Positions 34,312-43,719 of a DNA stretch of 64,000 nt are shown here, in pieces. The stretch lies in contig JANXVG010000005.1 in NCBI GenBank assembly GCA_025351795.1, positions 37,038 to 101,037 of the forward strand. The letters run 5' to 3'. The DNA is from Salinibacterium sp. GTDB taxonomy: Bacteria; Actinomycetota; Actinomycetes; Actinomycetales; Microbacteriaceae. A model generated the notes under the pieces. That model saw only the letters and a program-made list of their open reading frames with translations, had not been told where the DNA came from and ran no database searches. The position numbers and the translations under genes were made by a program. The first letter of the stretch is position 1; every line of letters begins with the position of its first letter.

Positions 34312-35844
34312 ATGGTGAGTTTCATCCTGAGACGGATTCTGGTCTCAGTCCTGGTGCTAATCGCGGCGTCCTTTGTGATGTACACCTTGACCGCGTATTC
34401 GGCACACCCGCTCGACGACCTGTTGAGTAGCAGCGCACTCAACAAGGAAAAGCTCATTCAGGCGCGGATTCAGGCGCTACAGCTTGATGTACCTCCGCCA
34501 CTTCGCTGGTTTTTGTGGCTAGGCGGGGCGGCCAAATGCCTCATCCCGTTGGCCAACGCGTGCAACCTTGGTAAAACGATTTCCAATGCCAACGTCACCG
34601 ATATTCTGCCGATGGCGATGCAGTCCACCATCCAACTCGTGACCGGCGCGCTCGTTCTCGCGGTTGTCCTCGGTTTGGCACTCGGAATTATTACCGCGCT
34701 CCGGCAGTACAGCGGTCTTGATAACGCGGTCACCTTCACGAGTTTCTTCCTGTACTCGCTGCCGTCCTTCCTCATCGCGGTGCTCCTCAAGGAATTCATT
34801 GCGATCGGCTTCAATAACTTTCTGGTATCGCCCACGATCCCGATGGGGATCGTGATCGCAATCGGGATCGTGCTGGGTCTCGTGGTCCAGTCGGTGGTGG
34901 GAGGCGACATGCGGCGGCGGCTTGTCGTCGGAGGTGTCACGACGGTGCTCTCTGTGACAGTGCTCTACGCGATCTCTCTCACCGGGTGGTTACTCAAACC
35001 GGGTCTTGGGCCGGTCTTCATCCTGCTGCTGTCCGTAGGAATTGCCGTTGGCGCGACCGCGCTCATCGCGGGCTTGCGAAATCGGCGCGCGCTCATCACC
35101 GGCATGATCACCGTAGTTGTGGCTCTCGGTTCCTATTTCACCCTGCAGGGGTTGTTCGACATGGCCTCGGTCGGCACTCTCGTGATTCTCGCCATTGTTG
35201 CCGTACTGGTCGGTCTGCTTGTGGGCTACCTGATGGGCGGCTACGACCGTGGCCAATCGATGCGAGTCGGTGCGATTACCGCGGCACTATCTGGCGGACT
35301 GGTGCTACTCGATCGATTCATGCAGTCATGGCCGACCTACGTTTCAGAAGTGAACGGTCGCCCGATTGCGACGGTCGGTTATCAGACCCCAAACCTCGGC
35401 GGGGATGTCTGGGTTTCGGGTATCGATTCGTTTACTCACTTTGCCCTCCCCACACTCGCCCTGCTCCTTATCTCGTTTGCGAGCTACACGCGTTATGCGC
35501 GAGCCGGGATGCTTGAGGTCATGGGTCAGGACTATGTGCGAACCGCTCGCGCTAAGGGACTTCCGGAGCGCACCGTGGTGGTGCGGCACGCCTTCCGCAA
35601 CATGCTCATCCCGATTACGACGCTGCTGGCTTTTGACGTGGGGGCGCTCCTCGGTGGGGCCATCATCACGGAGTCGATCTTTGGCATCCCGGGAATGGGC
35701 CAGTTATTCTTCGCTGGCCTTGGCCGTGGTGATCTGAATCCCGTGATGGGGTACTTCATCGTGATCGCCGCGATGGCGATTCTGTTTAATTTTCTTGCCG
35801 ACTTGGCCTATGCGGCCCTTGATCCGAGAGTGCGGGTTCGGTAA
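34312..35844 (+). CDS. DppB/OppB-like ABC permease with large membrane insertion
   Basis: A 510-residue inner-membrane permease, far longer than the usual 310-340. The first ~165 residues (MVSFILRRILVSVLVLIAASFVMYTL..., PMAMQSTIQLVTGALVLAVVLGLALGI) and the last ~150 (FALPTLALLLISFASYTRYARAGMLEVMGQDYVRTARAKGLPE, the EAA loop) are a normal DppB. Between them lie about 175 extra residues with five or six hydrophobic helices and a short basic NRR/MRRR loop. The reading frame is clean, so this is a real insertion or a lineage-specific form. The stop overlaps the next ATG (TAATG). Confidence 0.88.
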   Translation: MVSFILRRILVSVLVLIAASFVMYTLTAYSAHPLDDLLSSSALNKEKLIQARIQALQLDVPPPLRWFLWLGGAAKCLIPLANACNLGKTISNANVTDILPMAMQSTIQLVTGALVLAVVLGLALGIITALRQYSGLDNAVTFTSFFLYSLPSFLIAVLLKEFIAIGFNNFLVSPTIPMGIVIAIGIVLGLVVQSVVGGDMRRRLVVGGVTTVLSVTVLYAISLTGWLLKPGLGPVFILLLSVGIAVGATALIAGLRNRRALITGMITVVVALGSYFTLQGLFDMASVGTLVILAIVAVLVGLLVGYLMGGYDRGQSMRVGAITAALSGGLVLLDRFMQSWPTYVSEVNGRPIATVGYQTPNLGGDVWVSGIDSFTHFALPTLALLLISFASYTRYARAGMLEVMGQDYVRTARAKGLPERTVVVRHAFRNMLIPITTLLAFDVGALLGGAIITESIFGIPGMGQLFFAGLGRGDLNPVMGYFIVIAAMAILFNFLADLAYAALDPRVRVR

Positions 35845-36911
35845 TGACGAACGCCACCGGCCCGATCGTTGCCCTCGAAGCTGTTCTGCCTGAAAGCAAG
35901 GCCCCGGAAAGCCAGGGGCGCCTGATTTTTCGGCGATTCTTGTCCAATAAGGTTGCCGTCGGCGCCTTGATCCTGACCTTCCTGATTGTGCTGTTTTCGA
36001 TCTCGGCGGTTGGGCTTGGCCCGATCCACGGGTGGTGGAAGTACGGATACACCGACCTCAACCCGCAGGAGAACGGGGGCACCCCGACGATGTCACTCAT
36101 TCCGGAATGGCTTGGCGGTAAGGGAATTTTCATCGGCAATCACCCGTTTGGTCAGAACCGAATCGGTAAGGACTACTTCGCGATGACGATGCGAGGTATC
36201 CAGAATTCTTCGCTCGTGATGGTCGTTCTTGGGCTGATCGCCACTCTGATCGGCGTCATAGTTGGATCGATTGCGGGCTACTACCGCGGCAAGACTGACG
36301 CAATCCTGATGCGGATCACCGATGTATTTATTGTTATCCCGGCTCTGGTCATCGGCGCAGTTGTCGGGCACGCGTTCGGCGGATTCGGTGCAGCGACTCT
36401 GGCCGTGATGCTGGGGTTCTTCACGTGGATGGGAATCGCGCGGCTGGTGAGGGGCGAGTTCCTGTCACTGCGCGAACGCGAGTTCGTGGAGGCGGCGCGA
36501 GTTGCTGGGGCATCCGATGCTCGAATCATCTTCCGCCACATCCTGCCGAATGCCCTCGGTGTCGTTATCGTGAGTGCAACGTTGATCATGGCATCTGCCA
36601 TCCTGCTGGAGACCGCTCTTAGCTATCTCGGCTTCGGCATCCGCGTGCCCGATGTCTCACTCGGAAATCTGATTGGCGAGAACCAGTCGGCGTTTTTGAC
36701 TCGGCCGTGGCTGTTTTGGTGGCCAGCGCTCTTCATCGTCTCGCTGGCGCTGCTGGTTAACTTCGTCGGCGACGGTCTGCGAGATGCCTTCGATCCGCGC
36801 CATCGTCGGTTCTCGCTACGTCGCATGCAAGAAGAGCGCCCCAGCCTGGCCGAAGACGAGAACGTTCGTGCCGGTGACGACGGCGACTTTATGGATGCTC
36901 AAAAGAAATGA
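35844..36911 (+). CDS. DppC/OppC-like ABC permease
   Basis: A 355-residue permease. An N-terminal helix after RRFLSNKVAVGALILTFLIVLF, a periplasmic loop with HPFGQNRIGKDYFAMTMRGIQNSSLV, and the EAA cytoplasmic loop EFVEAARVAGASDARIIFRHILPNALG are all typical. The C-terminal tail of 40 residues is charged. It pairs with the preceding permease to form the membrane channel. Its ATP-binding partner lies 0.8 kb downstream, beyond an antisense gene. Confidence 0.93.
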   Translation: MTNATGPIVALEAVLPESKAPESQGRLIFRRFLSNKVAVGALILTFLIVLFSISAVGLGPIHGWWKYGYTDLNPQENGGTPTMSLIPEWLGGKGIFIGNHPFGQNRIGKDYFAMTMRGIQNSSLVMVVLGLIATLIGVIVGSIAGYYRGKTDAILMRITDVFIVIPALVIGAVVGHAFGGFGAATLAVMLGFFTWMGIARLVRGEFLSLREREFVEAARVAGASDARIIFRHILPNALGVVIVSATLIMASAILLETALSYLGFGIRVPDVSLGNLIGENQSAFLTRPWLFWWPALFIVSLALLVNFVGDGLRDAFDPRHRRFSLRRMQEERPSLAEDENVRAGDDGDFMDAQKK

Positions 36912-36964
36912 CGCTTGCGGTCGCCGTCATCGCCGTGCGCGATGAGAAGGAAAGCACCCCGCCG

Positions 36965-37591
36965 TTAGGCGATGAGCAGGGCGGGTACCGATGCGGCGAA
37001 AAGAACCACAAGGGGCACGATCGCCGTCCAGTGCCAGCGGATGTCGACGCGCGTCGAGTCTGCGACACCCGTTTCGATGACTCCCGCTTCCTGAAGCCGG
37101 TGCCAGCGACCACGCACGAGTGCCGCGGCCGCGCCGGACTCGCTGGATGCCAAGTCACCGGGTCGCACCGAGTTGGTGCGGTGGGGCGCTATCTGGCGCA
37201 CGTCTCGAGAGGCGGCTGCTGCACTGCGGTAGCCGAACGACCGACCGGGCGATGGGGCGATCCACACTTCGTATTTCTGGCCGGGAGTGTAGAGCGTCAG
37301 AGCGAATTTAGTGTCGACGTGTACCAGAGCGTTCCAGGGGATACGCACGTCGCGCCCCGGGTTCACGACCGTGATCTCATCGTTCGCGATGACGAGCCGC
37401 GGTCGCCACAGCGATTCCCAGACCACCAGGCAGATCAAGGCGAGCGGCACGAGATAAGCAAGTTGAGTCGGTCGGCTAGTGAAGCACAACGAGACAGCGA
37501 GCACCCCAGAAATCACCCAGATGGCGACGGCCAGCACGCGGTTGAATCGAGAATCGATGACATCGCGGTCAGGTCCCGGGGGTGGAGGCAT
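36965..37591 (-). CDS. PH-domain membrane protein, antisense inside the importer cluster
   Basis: A 208-residue protein with two N-terminal helices (VLAVAIWVISGVLAVSLCF; LAYLVPLALICLVVW), a bacterial PH-like domain (PRLVIANDEITVVNPGRDVRIPWNALVHVDTKFALTLYTPGQ), a charged linker and a C-terminal helix (WTAIVPLVVLFAASVPALLIA). The function is unknown. The ATG at 37591 starts the conserved part and overlaps the AT-rich GAATATAGCTAT; an upstream in-frame codon at 37672 is less likely. It runs opposite to the transporter genes and splits permease from ATPase. Confidence 0.75.
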   Translation of the reverse strand: MPPPPGPDRDVIDSRFNRVLAVAIWVISGVLAVSLCFTSRPTQLAYLVPLALICLVVWESLWRPRLVIANDEITVVNPGRDVRIPWNALVHVDTKFALTLYTPGQKYEVWIAPSPGRSFGYRSAAAASRDVRQIAPHRTNSVRPGDLASSESGAAAALVRGRWHRLQEAGVIETGVADSTRVDIRWHWTAIVPLVVLFAASVPALLIA

Positions 37592-37719
37592 ATAGCTATA
37601 TTCGCAGGCTCCACGCGCTGCGCGCACCCGGGAGGCGCCCGAAATCGCATTGTTCGCATCCGAGAAGCGCATGCTTTGGCAGCGCCCAGCGGTTATCCGC
37701 CAGCAGGAAAGGCACGGCC

Positions 37720-39492
37720 ATGACAGTCACAACCGACCAGCGCACCCCGGTACTTGAGGTGACCGATCTAAACGTTGACTTTGGGGTGGGAAATCAGTGG
37801 GTGCCCGCTGCGCGTCACATGAGTTACCAGATCATGCCCGGCGAGGTTCTCGCGCTCGTCGGGGAGTCTGGGTCGGGCAAGAGCGCAAGCTCAATGGCGC
37901 TGCTCGACCTGCTGCCGACGAATAGTCGTATCAGCGGCAGCATCAAACTGAACGGCAACGAGATCACAAACATCCGCGCGCAGCAGATGCGGCGTATTCG
38001 CGGTGGCGAGATCGCGGTGATCTTCCAGGAGCCGATGACGGCGCTTAATCCGGTGTACACGATCGGGTCGCAGATTATCGAGACGCTTCGCGTGCACTAC
38101 GGGATCGCGCCATCGGAGGCGAAGAAGCGCGCACTCGAATTGCTCAGCATGGTGGAGCTACCCGATCCCCTGAAAGCCTTCAACTCCTACCCGCATCAAC
38201 TGTCTGGCGGCCAGCGTCAGCGCGCAATGATCGCGCAGTCGATTTCGTGTGATCCGATACTACTGATCGCCGACGAGCCGACCACGGCGTTGGACGTTAC
38301 TGTGCAGGCAGAAATTCTTGATCTGCTTCGTAGCCTGCGCGACCGGCTGGACAGCTCCATCCTGCTGATCACTCACGACATGGGCGTTGTTGCCGATCTC
38401 GCCGACCATATCGCTGTCATGAAGAACGGTGTGATCGTCGAAACCGGAACATCGTTGGAGATTTTTTCGAATCCTAGGCACCGATATACCCGAGCGTTGC
38501 TTGCGGCCGTGCCCCATATCGGTCAGCGCGAGGGAGCAGAGATCGATACCACCGCGGCTATTGTGATCGCCGGTGATGAGTCGCCCCACTCTGACCGTAT
38601 CCAGGTAAGTGAACGAAGCGCCGAGCAATTGCGCCTCGCAGAACCGGTCGATACTCGACCGGTCGTTCTCGACTTCGATGATGTCGTAATCGAGTATCCG
38701 AAACACGGTCGGGTGCCTGCATTCCGGGCGGTCGATCACATAAATTTGCGGGTGCACTCCGGCGAGGTCGTCGGCCTGGTGGGGGAGTCTGGGTCGGGTA
38801 AGACCACCCTCGGTCGAGCGGCAATTGGTCTGCTTCCGATTACTGAGGGAACGCTCACTGCCGCCGGGCAGGACATCTCGAGATCCCGACCGAACGACAT
38901 TCGAGCACTTCACAAGAAGGTCGGGATCGTGTTCCAGGATCCGGCGTCTTCCCTGAATCCGCGGATGCCGATCGGCGAAAGCATTGGTGAACCGCTGCTT
39001 CTCGCAAAACGGATGAAGGGTCAAGCGCTGTACACCGAGGTGGAGAGGTTACTTGACAGTGTCGAACTGCCCCGTGCGTATCGAGGACGATTTCCTCACG
39101 AACTCTCTGGCGGTCAAAAACAGAGAGTCGGAATCGCTCGAGCGATCGCCCTCAAGCCCCTGCTCCTGATTGCTGACGAGCCAACGAGTGCTCTCGACGT
39201 CTCGGTGCAAGCGCGTGTTCTTGACCTGCTGCAGACCCTGCAGGGCGAGATGCAATTCGCCTGTCTGTTCATCACGCATGACCTCGCCGTGATCGATGTC
39301 CTCGCCAATCGCATTGCGGTAATGCATCGCGGCAAGCTCATCGAGGTTGGCACCCGCGACCAGATCTTGCGGTATCCGGTGGAAGCGTACACGCAACGAC
39401 TTCTCGCTGCGGTTCCTCTTCCCGACCCGGCTCTGCAGCGCGAACGCCGTGAAGCGCGGCGAGAGCTATTGAGGGCCGGAGCGAGCGAGTAG
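37720..39492 (+). CDS. Fused double-ATPase ABC protein (DppD-DppF type)
   Basis: A 590-residue protein with two complete nucleotide-binding domains. Domain 1: Walker A GESGSGKSASS near residue 48, signature LSGGQRQRAMIAQS, Walker B LLIADEPTTALD. Domain 2: Walker A GESGSGKTTLG near residue 356, signature LSGGQKQRVGIARA, Walker B LLIADEPTSALD. Both end with the oligopeptide-transporter tail (RHRYTRALLAAVP; VEAYTQRLLAAVPLPDP). It energises the permease pair upstream. I chose ATG 37720 for its AGGAAAGG ribosome-binding site. Confidence 0.95.
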   Translation: MTVTTDQRTPVLEVTDLNVDFGVGNQWVPAARHMSYQIMPGEVLALVGESGSGKSASSMALLDLLPTNSRISGSIKLNGNEITNIRAQQMRRIRGGEIAVIFQEPMTALNPVYTIGSQIIETLRVHYGIAPSEAKKRALELLSMVELPDPLKAFNSYPHQLSGGQRQRAMIAQSISCDPILLIADEPTTALDVTVQAEILDLLRSLRDRLDSSILLITHDMGVVADLADHIAVMKNGVIVETGTSLEIFSNPRHRYTRALLAAVPHIGQREGAEIDTTAAIVIAGDESPHSDRIQVSERSAEQLRLAEPVDTRPVVLDFDDVVIEYPKHGRVPAFRAVDHINLRVHSGEVVGLVGESGSGKTTLGRAAIGLLPITEGTLTAAGQDISRSRPNDIRALHKKVGIVFQDPASSLNPRMPIGESIGEPLLLAKRMKGQALYTEVERLLDSVELPRAYRGRFPHELSGGQKQRVGIARAIALKPLLLIADEPTSALDVSVQARVLDLLQTLQGEMQFACLFITHDLAVIDVLANRIAVMHRGKLIEVGTRDQILRYPVEAYTQRLLAAVPLPDPALQRERREARRELLRAGASE

Positions 39493-39758
39493 TCGAGCGG
39501 GCACGGCGTTGGTGAACGTTCATCTCGCGCCTCGTGCTGCGCTCGCCGTCTGTGCCGCTCGCGGCGCTTGCGGTCTGTGCCGTTCGCTCGGCGGCGCATG
39601 CTGCAATGCCCTCCGGTCCCGGGCCAGACGTCGTGGGCTATAGATCATTGGCCCACACGAGGTAGACTTGAGTCGCGGAGCACCACTGGCGTGATTCTGC
39701 CGCCACTGACTCACTCTCTGGCCTCCCTCTTTCTCGAGACAAATCTGGACGTACCGCT
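39493..39758. other. 266-bp spacer before typA
   Basis: No gene. A short direct repeat TCTGTGCCG(C/T)TCGC occurs at about 39549 and 39575. The typA promoter must lie here; TATAGA (39640-39645) and TAGACT (39663-39668) are -10 candidates but neither has a clear -35. Confidence 0.35.
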
Positions 39759-41666
39759 ATGGCAATCGCCACTCGTAATGACCTGCGCAATGTGGCGATC
39801 GTCGCACACGTTGACCACGGCAAGACCACCCTCGTCGACGCCATGCTGCGCCAGACCAATTCGTTCGCTGAGCACGCTCATCTGGAAGAGCGCGCCATGG
39901 ACTCGAACGAGCTGGAACGCGAAAAGGGCATCACGATCCTCGCGAAGAACACCGCGATCTCCTACAAGGGCATCCATGCAACCGACGGGCCGATCACGAT
40001 CAACGTGATTGACACCCCCGGCCACGCTGACTTCGGCGGCGAGGTCGAGCGAGGCCTGTCTATGGTCGACGGCGTCGTACTGCTCGTCGATGCGAGCGAG
40101 GGCCCGCTGCCACAGACCCGGTTCGTTCTGCGCAAGGCGCTTGAAGCAAAGCTTCCGGTCATCTTGCTCGTGAACAAGACAGATCGTCCGGATGCGCGTA
40201 TTGACGAGGTCGTGCACGAGAGCCAAGACCTGCTCCTTGGCCTCGCGAGCGATATGGCCGATGACGTGCCTGACCTCGACCTCGACGCTATCCTCGATGT
40301 TCCGATTGTCTATGCGTCTGGCCGCAACGGCGCGGCGAGCTGGAACAAGCCCGAGAATGGCACCCTGCCAGACAACGCCGACCTTGAGCCGCTGTTCGAT
40401 GCAATCCTCAAGCACATCCCGGCCCCGACCTACGACGACGAGCACCCACTGCAGGCGCACGTCACGAACCTCGATGCTTCACCGTTCCTCGGCCGTCTCG
40501 CCTTGCTCCGTGTCTTCAACGGTACGATCAAGAAAGGCCAGACGGTGGCGTGGGTCAAGCACGACGGAAGCGTGCACAACGTGCGCGTTACTGAACTGCT
40601 TATTACGAAGGCGCTCGACCGGTTCCCCACTGAGTCGGCGGGCCCCGGTGACATTGTCGCTGTGGCAGGCTTCGACGACATCACGATTGGTGAGACCCTT
40701 GCCGACCCCAACGACGTTCGCCCGCTGCCGACCATTAAGGTCGATGATCCGGCGATCTCGATGACCATCGGCACCAACACCGGTCCGCTGATTGGCAAGG
40801 TCAAAGGCCACAAGCTCACTGCCCGCATGGTTAAAGATCGCCTCGACCGTGAACTCGTCGGTAACGTCTCCATCAAGCTTGTCGACATTGGACGCCCGGA
40901 TGCGTGGGAGGTACAGGGTCGTGGCGAGCTCGCGCTCGCCATCCTCGTGGAACAGATGCGTCGGGAGGGCTTCGAGCTCACTGTCGGTAAACCCCAAGTG
41001 GTGACGAAGCGCGTGGATGGCAAGGTACACGAGCCCTTCGAGCACCTCACGGTCGATGCGCCCGAAGACTACCTCGGTGCCATCACCCAACTTCTTGCCG
41101 CTCGCAAGGGTCGCATGGAGAGCATGAGCAACCACGGCACTGGCTGGGTGCGCATGGAGTTCATTGTGCCATCCCGCGGACTCATTGGTTTCCGTACCGA
41201 GTTTCTCACCATCACCCGTGGGGCGGGAATCGCCAACGCCGTGTCTCACGGCTACGAGGCCTGGGCTGGCGAGATCGTCACTCGCACAAACGGCTCGATT
41301 GTGGCCGATCGTGCTGGTGTTGCGACTCCGTTTGCCATGGTCGCCCTGCAGGAGCGCATGTCATTCTTCGTCGAGCCGACGCAGGAGGTCTACGAGGGCA
41401 TGGTCGTGGGCGAGAACTCGCGTGCAGACGACATGGATGTCAATATCACCAAGGAAAAGCAACTCACCAACATGCGCCAATCCACGTCGGACACGTTTGA
41501 GCGCATGACTCCCTCGCGCAAGCTCACGCTTGAGGAGTGTCTCGAGTTCGCGCGCGAAGACGAGTGCGTCGAAGTGACGCCGGAGTTTGTGCGCATCCGC
41601 AAGGTTGAACTCGATGCGAATTCGCGTGCGCGCGCAACCTCACGGCTAAAAAAGCAGAATGCCTAA
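39759..41666 (+). CDS. typA: Translational GTPase TypA/BipA
   Basis: A 635-residue ribosome-associated GTPase involved in 50S assembly and in stress and cold adaptation in other bacteria. G1 is AHVDHGKTTL, G2 EREKGITI, G3 DTPGHADFGGEV, G4 NKTD. The TypA-specific C-terminal domain has RKGRMESMSNHGTGWVRMEFIVPSRGLIGFRTEFLT and GENSRADDMDVNITKEKQLTNMR. Length is slightly above the usual 610-620. Heme oxygenase starts 28 bp after the stop but has its own promoter. Confidence 0.97.
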   Translation: MAIATRNDLRNVAIVAHVDHGKTTLVDAMLRQTNSFAEHAHLEERAMDSNELEREKGITILAKNTAISYKGIHATDGPITINVIDTPGHADFGGEVERGLSMVDGVVLLVDASEGPLPQTRFVLRKALEAKLPVILLVNKTDRPDARIDEVVHESQDLLLGLASDMADDVPDLDLDAILDVPIVYASGRNGAASWNKPENGTLPDNADLEPLFDAILKHIPAPTYDDEHPLQAHVTNLDASPFLGRLALLRVFNGTIKKGQTVAWVKHDGSVHNVRVTELLITKALDRFPTESAGPGDIVAVAGFDDITIGETLADPNDVRPLPTIKVDDPAISMTIGTNTGPLIGKVKGHKLTARMVKDRLDRELVGNVSIKLVDIGRPDAWEVQGRGELALAILVEQMRREGFELTVGKPQVVTKRVDGKVHEPFEHLTVDAPEDYLGAITQLLAARKGRMESMSNHGTGWVRMEFIVPSRGLIGFRTEFLTITRGAGIANAVSHGYEAWAGEIVTRTNGSIVADRAGVATPFAMVALQERMSFFVEPTQEVYEGMVVGENSRADDMDVNITKEKQLTNMRQSTSDTFERMTPSRKLTLEECLEFAREDECVEVTPEFVRIRKVELDANSRARATSRLKKQNA

Positions 41667-41682
41667 TCGACGAGAGGTTGGA

Positions 41683-41706
41683 TATAGTTAGGTATGCCTA
41701 ACCTCA
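41683..41706 (+). promoter_or_regulatory. DtxR/IdeR box overlapping -10 and start codon of heme oxygenase
   Basis: -10 TATAGT (41683-41688) lies five bases before the ATG. TTAGGTATGCCTAACCTCA (41688-41706) matches the recalled DtxR consensus TTAGGTTAGGCTAACCTAA at 15 of 19 positions and contains the ATG itself. Iron-loaded DtxR/IdeR would block the promoter, giving heme iron release only under iron limitation. Confidence 0.75.
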
Positions 41707-42332
41707 CATCTTTGTCTCCCATTGTCGATCTTGCTCAGCACGTGCGAGAGAGTACCGTTGACGCTCATCGCGCGGCTGAAGGGCGACCATTCATTGTTGC
41801 GCTGATGGGGGGTGAGCTCTCGCTCGTCGACTACGAGCGCTATCTCGCCCAGTACGCGTGGGTCTACGAGGCGCTCGAGTCCCGCGATCGGCGAGCTAGC
41901 GACCCGGGGATCATTGACAGCGCGCTCGACCGGTTCGCGGCCATCGAGGCTGACCTCGCGGCTCTGGGCGTGGATGACTGGCGTACGCAGCATCCACCAC
42001 TTCGTGCGACGGCGGCTTATGCGGCTCACCTGCGTGGCATCGCTGCGAGCGATCTGCCACGCTACCTCGCACACCACTACACGCGCTATCTCGGCGACCT
42101 ATCAGGCGGCCAGGCCATCGCTCGCCTCGTCGCACGCCACTACGGCGCGACGGATGCCCAACTGAGCTACTTCCGCTTCGACGGCATCGAAGCGATTGTG
42201 CCCTTCAAGCGCCAATACCGCGACGGGCTCAACGCCCTGAACTTCGGTCGGGAAGACAGCGATCAATTCGTCGATGAGGTTAACGCGTCGTATCAGTTCA
42301 CCAGTGCCATCTTCGACGCGCTGGCCAGCTGA
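41694..42332 (+). CDS. hmuO: Heme oxygenase (biliverdin-producing)
   Basis: A 212-residue HmuO-type enzyme that opens heme to release iron, CO and biliverdin. The proximal ligand is His25 in TVDAHRAAEGRPFIVALMGG. The distal helix GDLSGGQAIARL (134-145) is complete, and FYWVYEALE- and YFRFDGI-like positions fit. The gene is apparently leaderless, with a DtxR/IdeR box over its start. The DedA gene overlaps its stop (TGATG). Confidence 0.94.
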   Translation: MPNLTSLSPIVDLAQHVRESTVDAHRAAEGRPFIVALMGGELSLVDYERYLAQYAWVYEALESRDRRASDPGIIDSALDRFAAIEADLAALGVDDWRTQHPPLRATAAYAAHLRGIAASDLPRYLAHHYTRYLGDLSGGQAIARLVARHYGATDAQLSYFRFDGIEAIVPFKRQYRDGLNALNFGREDSDQFVDEVNASYQFTSAIFDALAS

Positions 42333-42979
42333 TGGTGCACCTCGCCGCGCTCGACCAGCAACTGGCCGGACTGCTGCACGACGTCGGAGCTGTTGTCTTC
42401 TACCTTGTCGTCTGGGGGTTGGTCTTCGTTGGAACCGCGCTCTTCGTGGGCGTTTTCGTGCCTTTCGTGACGGGTGACTCGCTCTTGTTCGCGTCCGGAT
42501 TGATCGCGGCAGCCGCGTCCGGGATCGATATTTGGATCCTCGCAATCGGTGTCGGCATTTCCGCCTTCTTGGGTGATCAGGTGGGCTTCCTGTTGGGGCG
42601 CCGGTTCGGGCGTCCGTACCTCGATAAACGTGGCGGGCCACGTATGCGGAAGATCATCGCCAAGACGGAACACTTCTATCTGACCTTCGGCTGGTGGTCG
42701 GTCGTGGTCGCGCGGTTCATGCCGTGGGGGCGGGTGTTTGTACCGGTTATTGCTGGGGTCGGCCGCATGGGCTACTACCGCTTCGTGGTGGCCAACTTGG
42801 TTGGTGCTCTGGCTTGGGGTGTGGGAATCACCGTGATCGGGTACTTCGCCGCATCGATTCCGGGAGTGAAAGCTGCTGCGTACATCATTGCGGGCGTGTT
42901 CATCGCGGCGGCAATTGTTGCTGGCATCCGGGCCTGGCGGCTCGACCGCAAGAACCAGATTGTGCTCCCGCTCGTGTGA
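42332..42979 (+). CDS. DedA-family membrane protein
   Basis: A 215-residue SNARE-associated (PF09335) membrane protein. Typical elements are the re-entrant FVPFVTGDSLLFASGL, GDQVGFLLGRRFGRPYL, and ARFMPWGRVFVPVIAGVGRMGYYRF with the conserved Arg and Pro. The family includes lipid scramblases and flippases. Translation is coupled to heme oxygenase, so it is probably also iron-regulated. Confidence 0.92.
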   Translation: MVHLAALDQQLAGLLHDVGAVVFYLVVWGLVFVGTALFVGVFVPFVTGDSLLFASGLIAAAASGIDIWILAIGVGISAFLGDQVGFLLGRRFGRPYLDKRGGPRMRKIIAKTEHFYLTFGWWSVVVARFMPWGRVFVPVIAGVGRMGYYRFVVANLVGALAWGVGITVIGYFAASIPGVKAAAYIIAGVFIAAAIVAGIRAWRLDRKNQIVLPLV

Positions 42980-43151
42980 CGTTGGCCCACTTTTGGCGCC
43001 TCGGATCACCTTCTCGCGCTCTCACGCGGGTCTCCCATGAACCTGATGCTGGTTCGCTGGGGTATCTGGCACCGGTCGGCCATGCACCTCATGCCGGTCG
43101 CGCCCGTGGCGATGTGTTTCCGTTGCCTGCAACAGTGGAGAAATAGTTTCA

Positions 43152-43180
43152 TTGTCTGCGGGGGGCGCCGGGTCTAGGCT
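43152..43180 (+). promoter_or_regulatory. Promoter TTGTCT-17-TAGGCT
   Basis: -35 TTGTCT at 43152-43157, 17-bp spacer, -10 TAGGCT at 43175-43180, about 60 bp before the lipoprotein start. The rest of 42980-43242 shows no gene. Confidence 0.55.
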
Positions 43181-43242
43181 GTGGCCCGTACCCTCGCGCG
43201 TAACCACCTCAGCATCCGTTCAACCGAAATCAGGAGCACTTC

Positions 43243-43713
43243 ATGAGCATCATGCGTAAGCGTTACAGCGTTCCGATCGCGATCGCGATTGCACTGGTCA
43301 TTGCCCCGTCTCTCGCTGGGTGCTTCGGCGGAAACCCGATCCAGCAACTCGTGCAGGGGGCCACCGGAGGCAATGTCAATCTCGGTGGCAAGAGTGTTCC
43401 CGACGGATATCCGAAGACCGAGGTACCGCTCATCCAGGGCGACATTATCAGCGGGATCTCGCTCGGCAACAAGACCGACGGGCTCATCTTCAATGTAGTG
43501 GTCAAAGTGTCGAGCCTCGACGCCGCCAACAGCATCAAGGGCCAGTTGGAAGGTGCTGGCCTCACCGGGCAGCTGAATGGTGCAACGTCTACCGAGGGCA
43601 CCACGCTCGTCTACACGAGCGACAAGTGGGGCGTGCTCGTACTCGTCATCGCCGACAAAGACAACGGATTCGTGGCCAACTATACGGTTACGGCCGTGAG
43701 CAAAACCAACTAG
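43243..43713 (+). CDS. Small lipoprotein of unknown function
   Basis: A 156-residue protein. The signal peptide (KRYSVPIAIAIALVIAPSLAGC) ends in a lipobox with Cys27, so it is membrane-anchored outside the cell. The mature part is Gly/Asn/Thr-rich and has no cysteine; LDAANSIKGQLEGAGLTGQ suggests one helix in a beta-rich domain. CAGGAG lies before the ATG. I do not recognise a named family. A 17-bp tandem repeat follows directly. Confidence 0.7.
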   Translation: MSIMRKRYSVPIAIAIALVIAPSLAGCFGGNPIQQLVQGATGGNVNLGGKSVPDGYPKTEVPLIQGDIISGISLGNKTDGLIFNVVVKVSSLDAANSIKGQLEGAGLTGQLNGATSTEGTTLVYTSDKWGVLVLVIADKDNGFVANYTVTAVSKTN

Positions 43714-43719
43714 GGCGCT

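Noticed and set aside
39493..39758. Possible tRNA or small RNA gene in the spacer before typA
   Set aside because: No cloverleaf arms or TTCGAxxC loop could be found; only short repeats and promoter-like boxes are visible.
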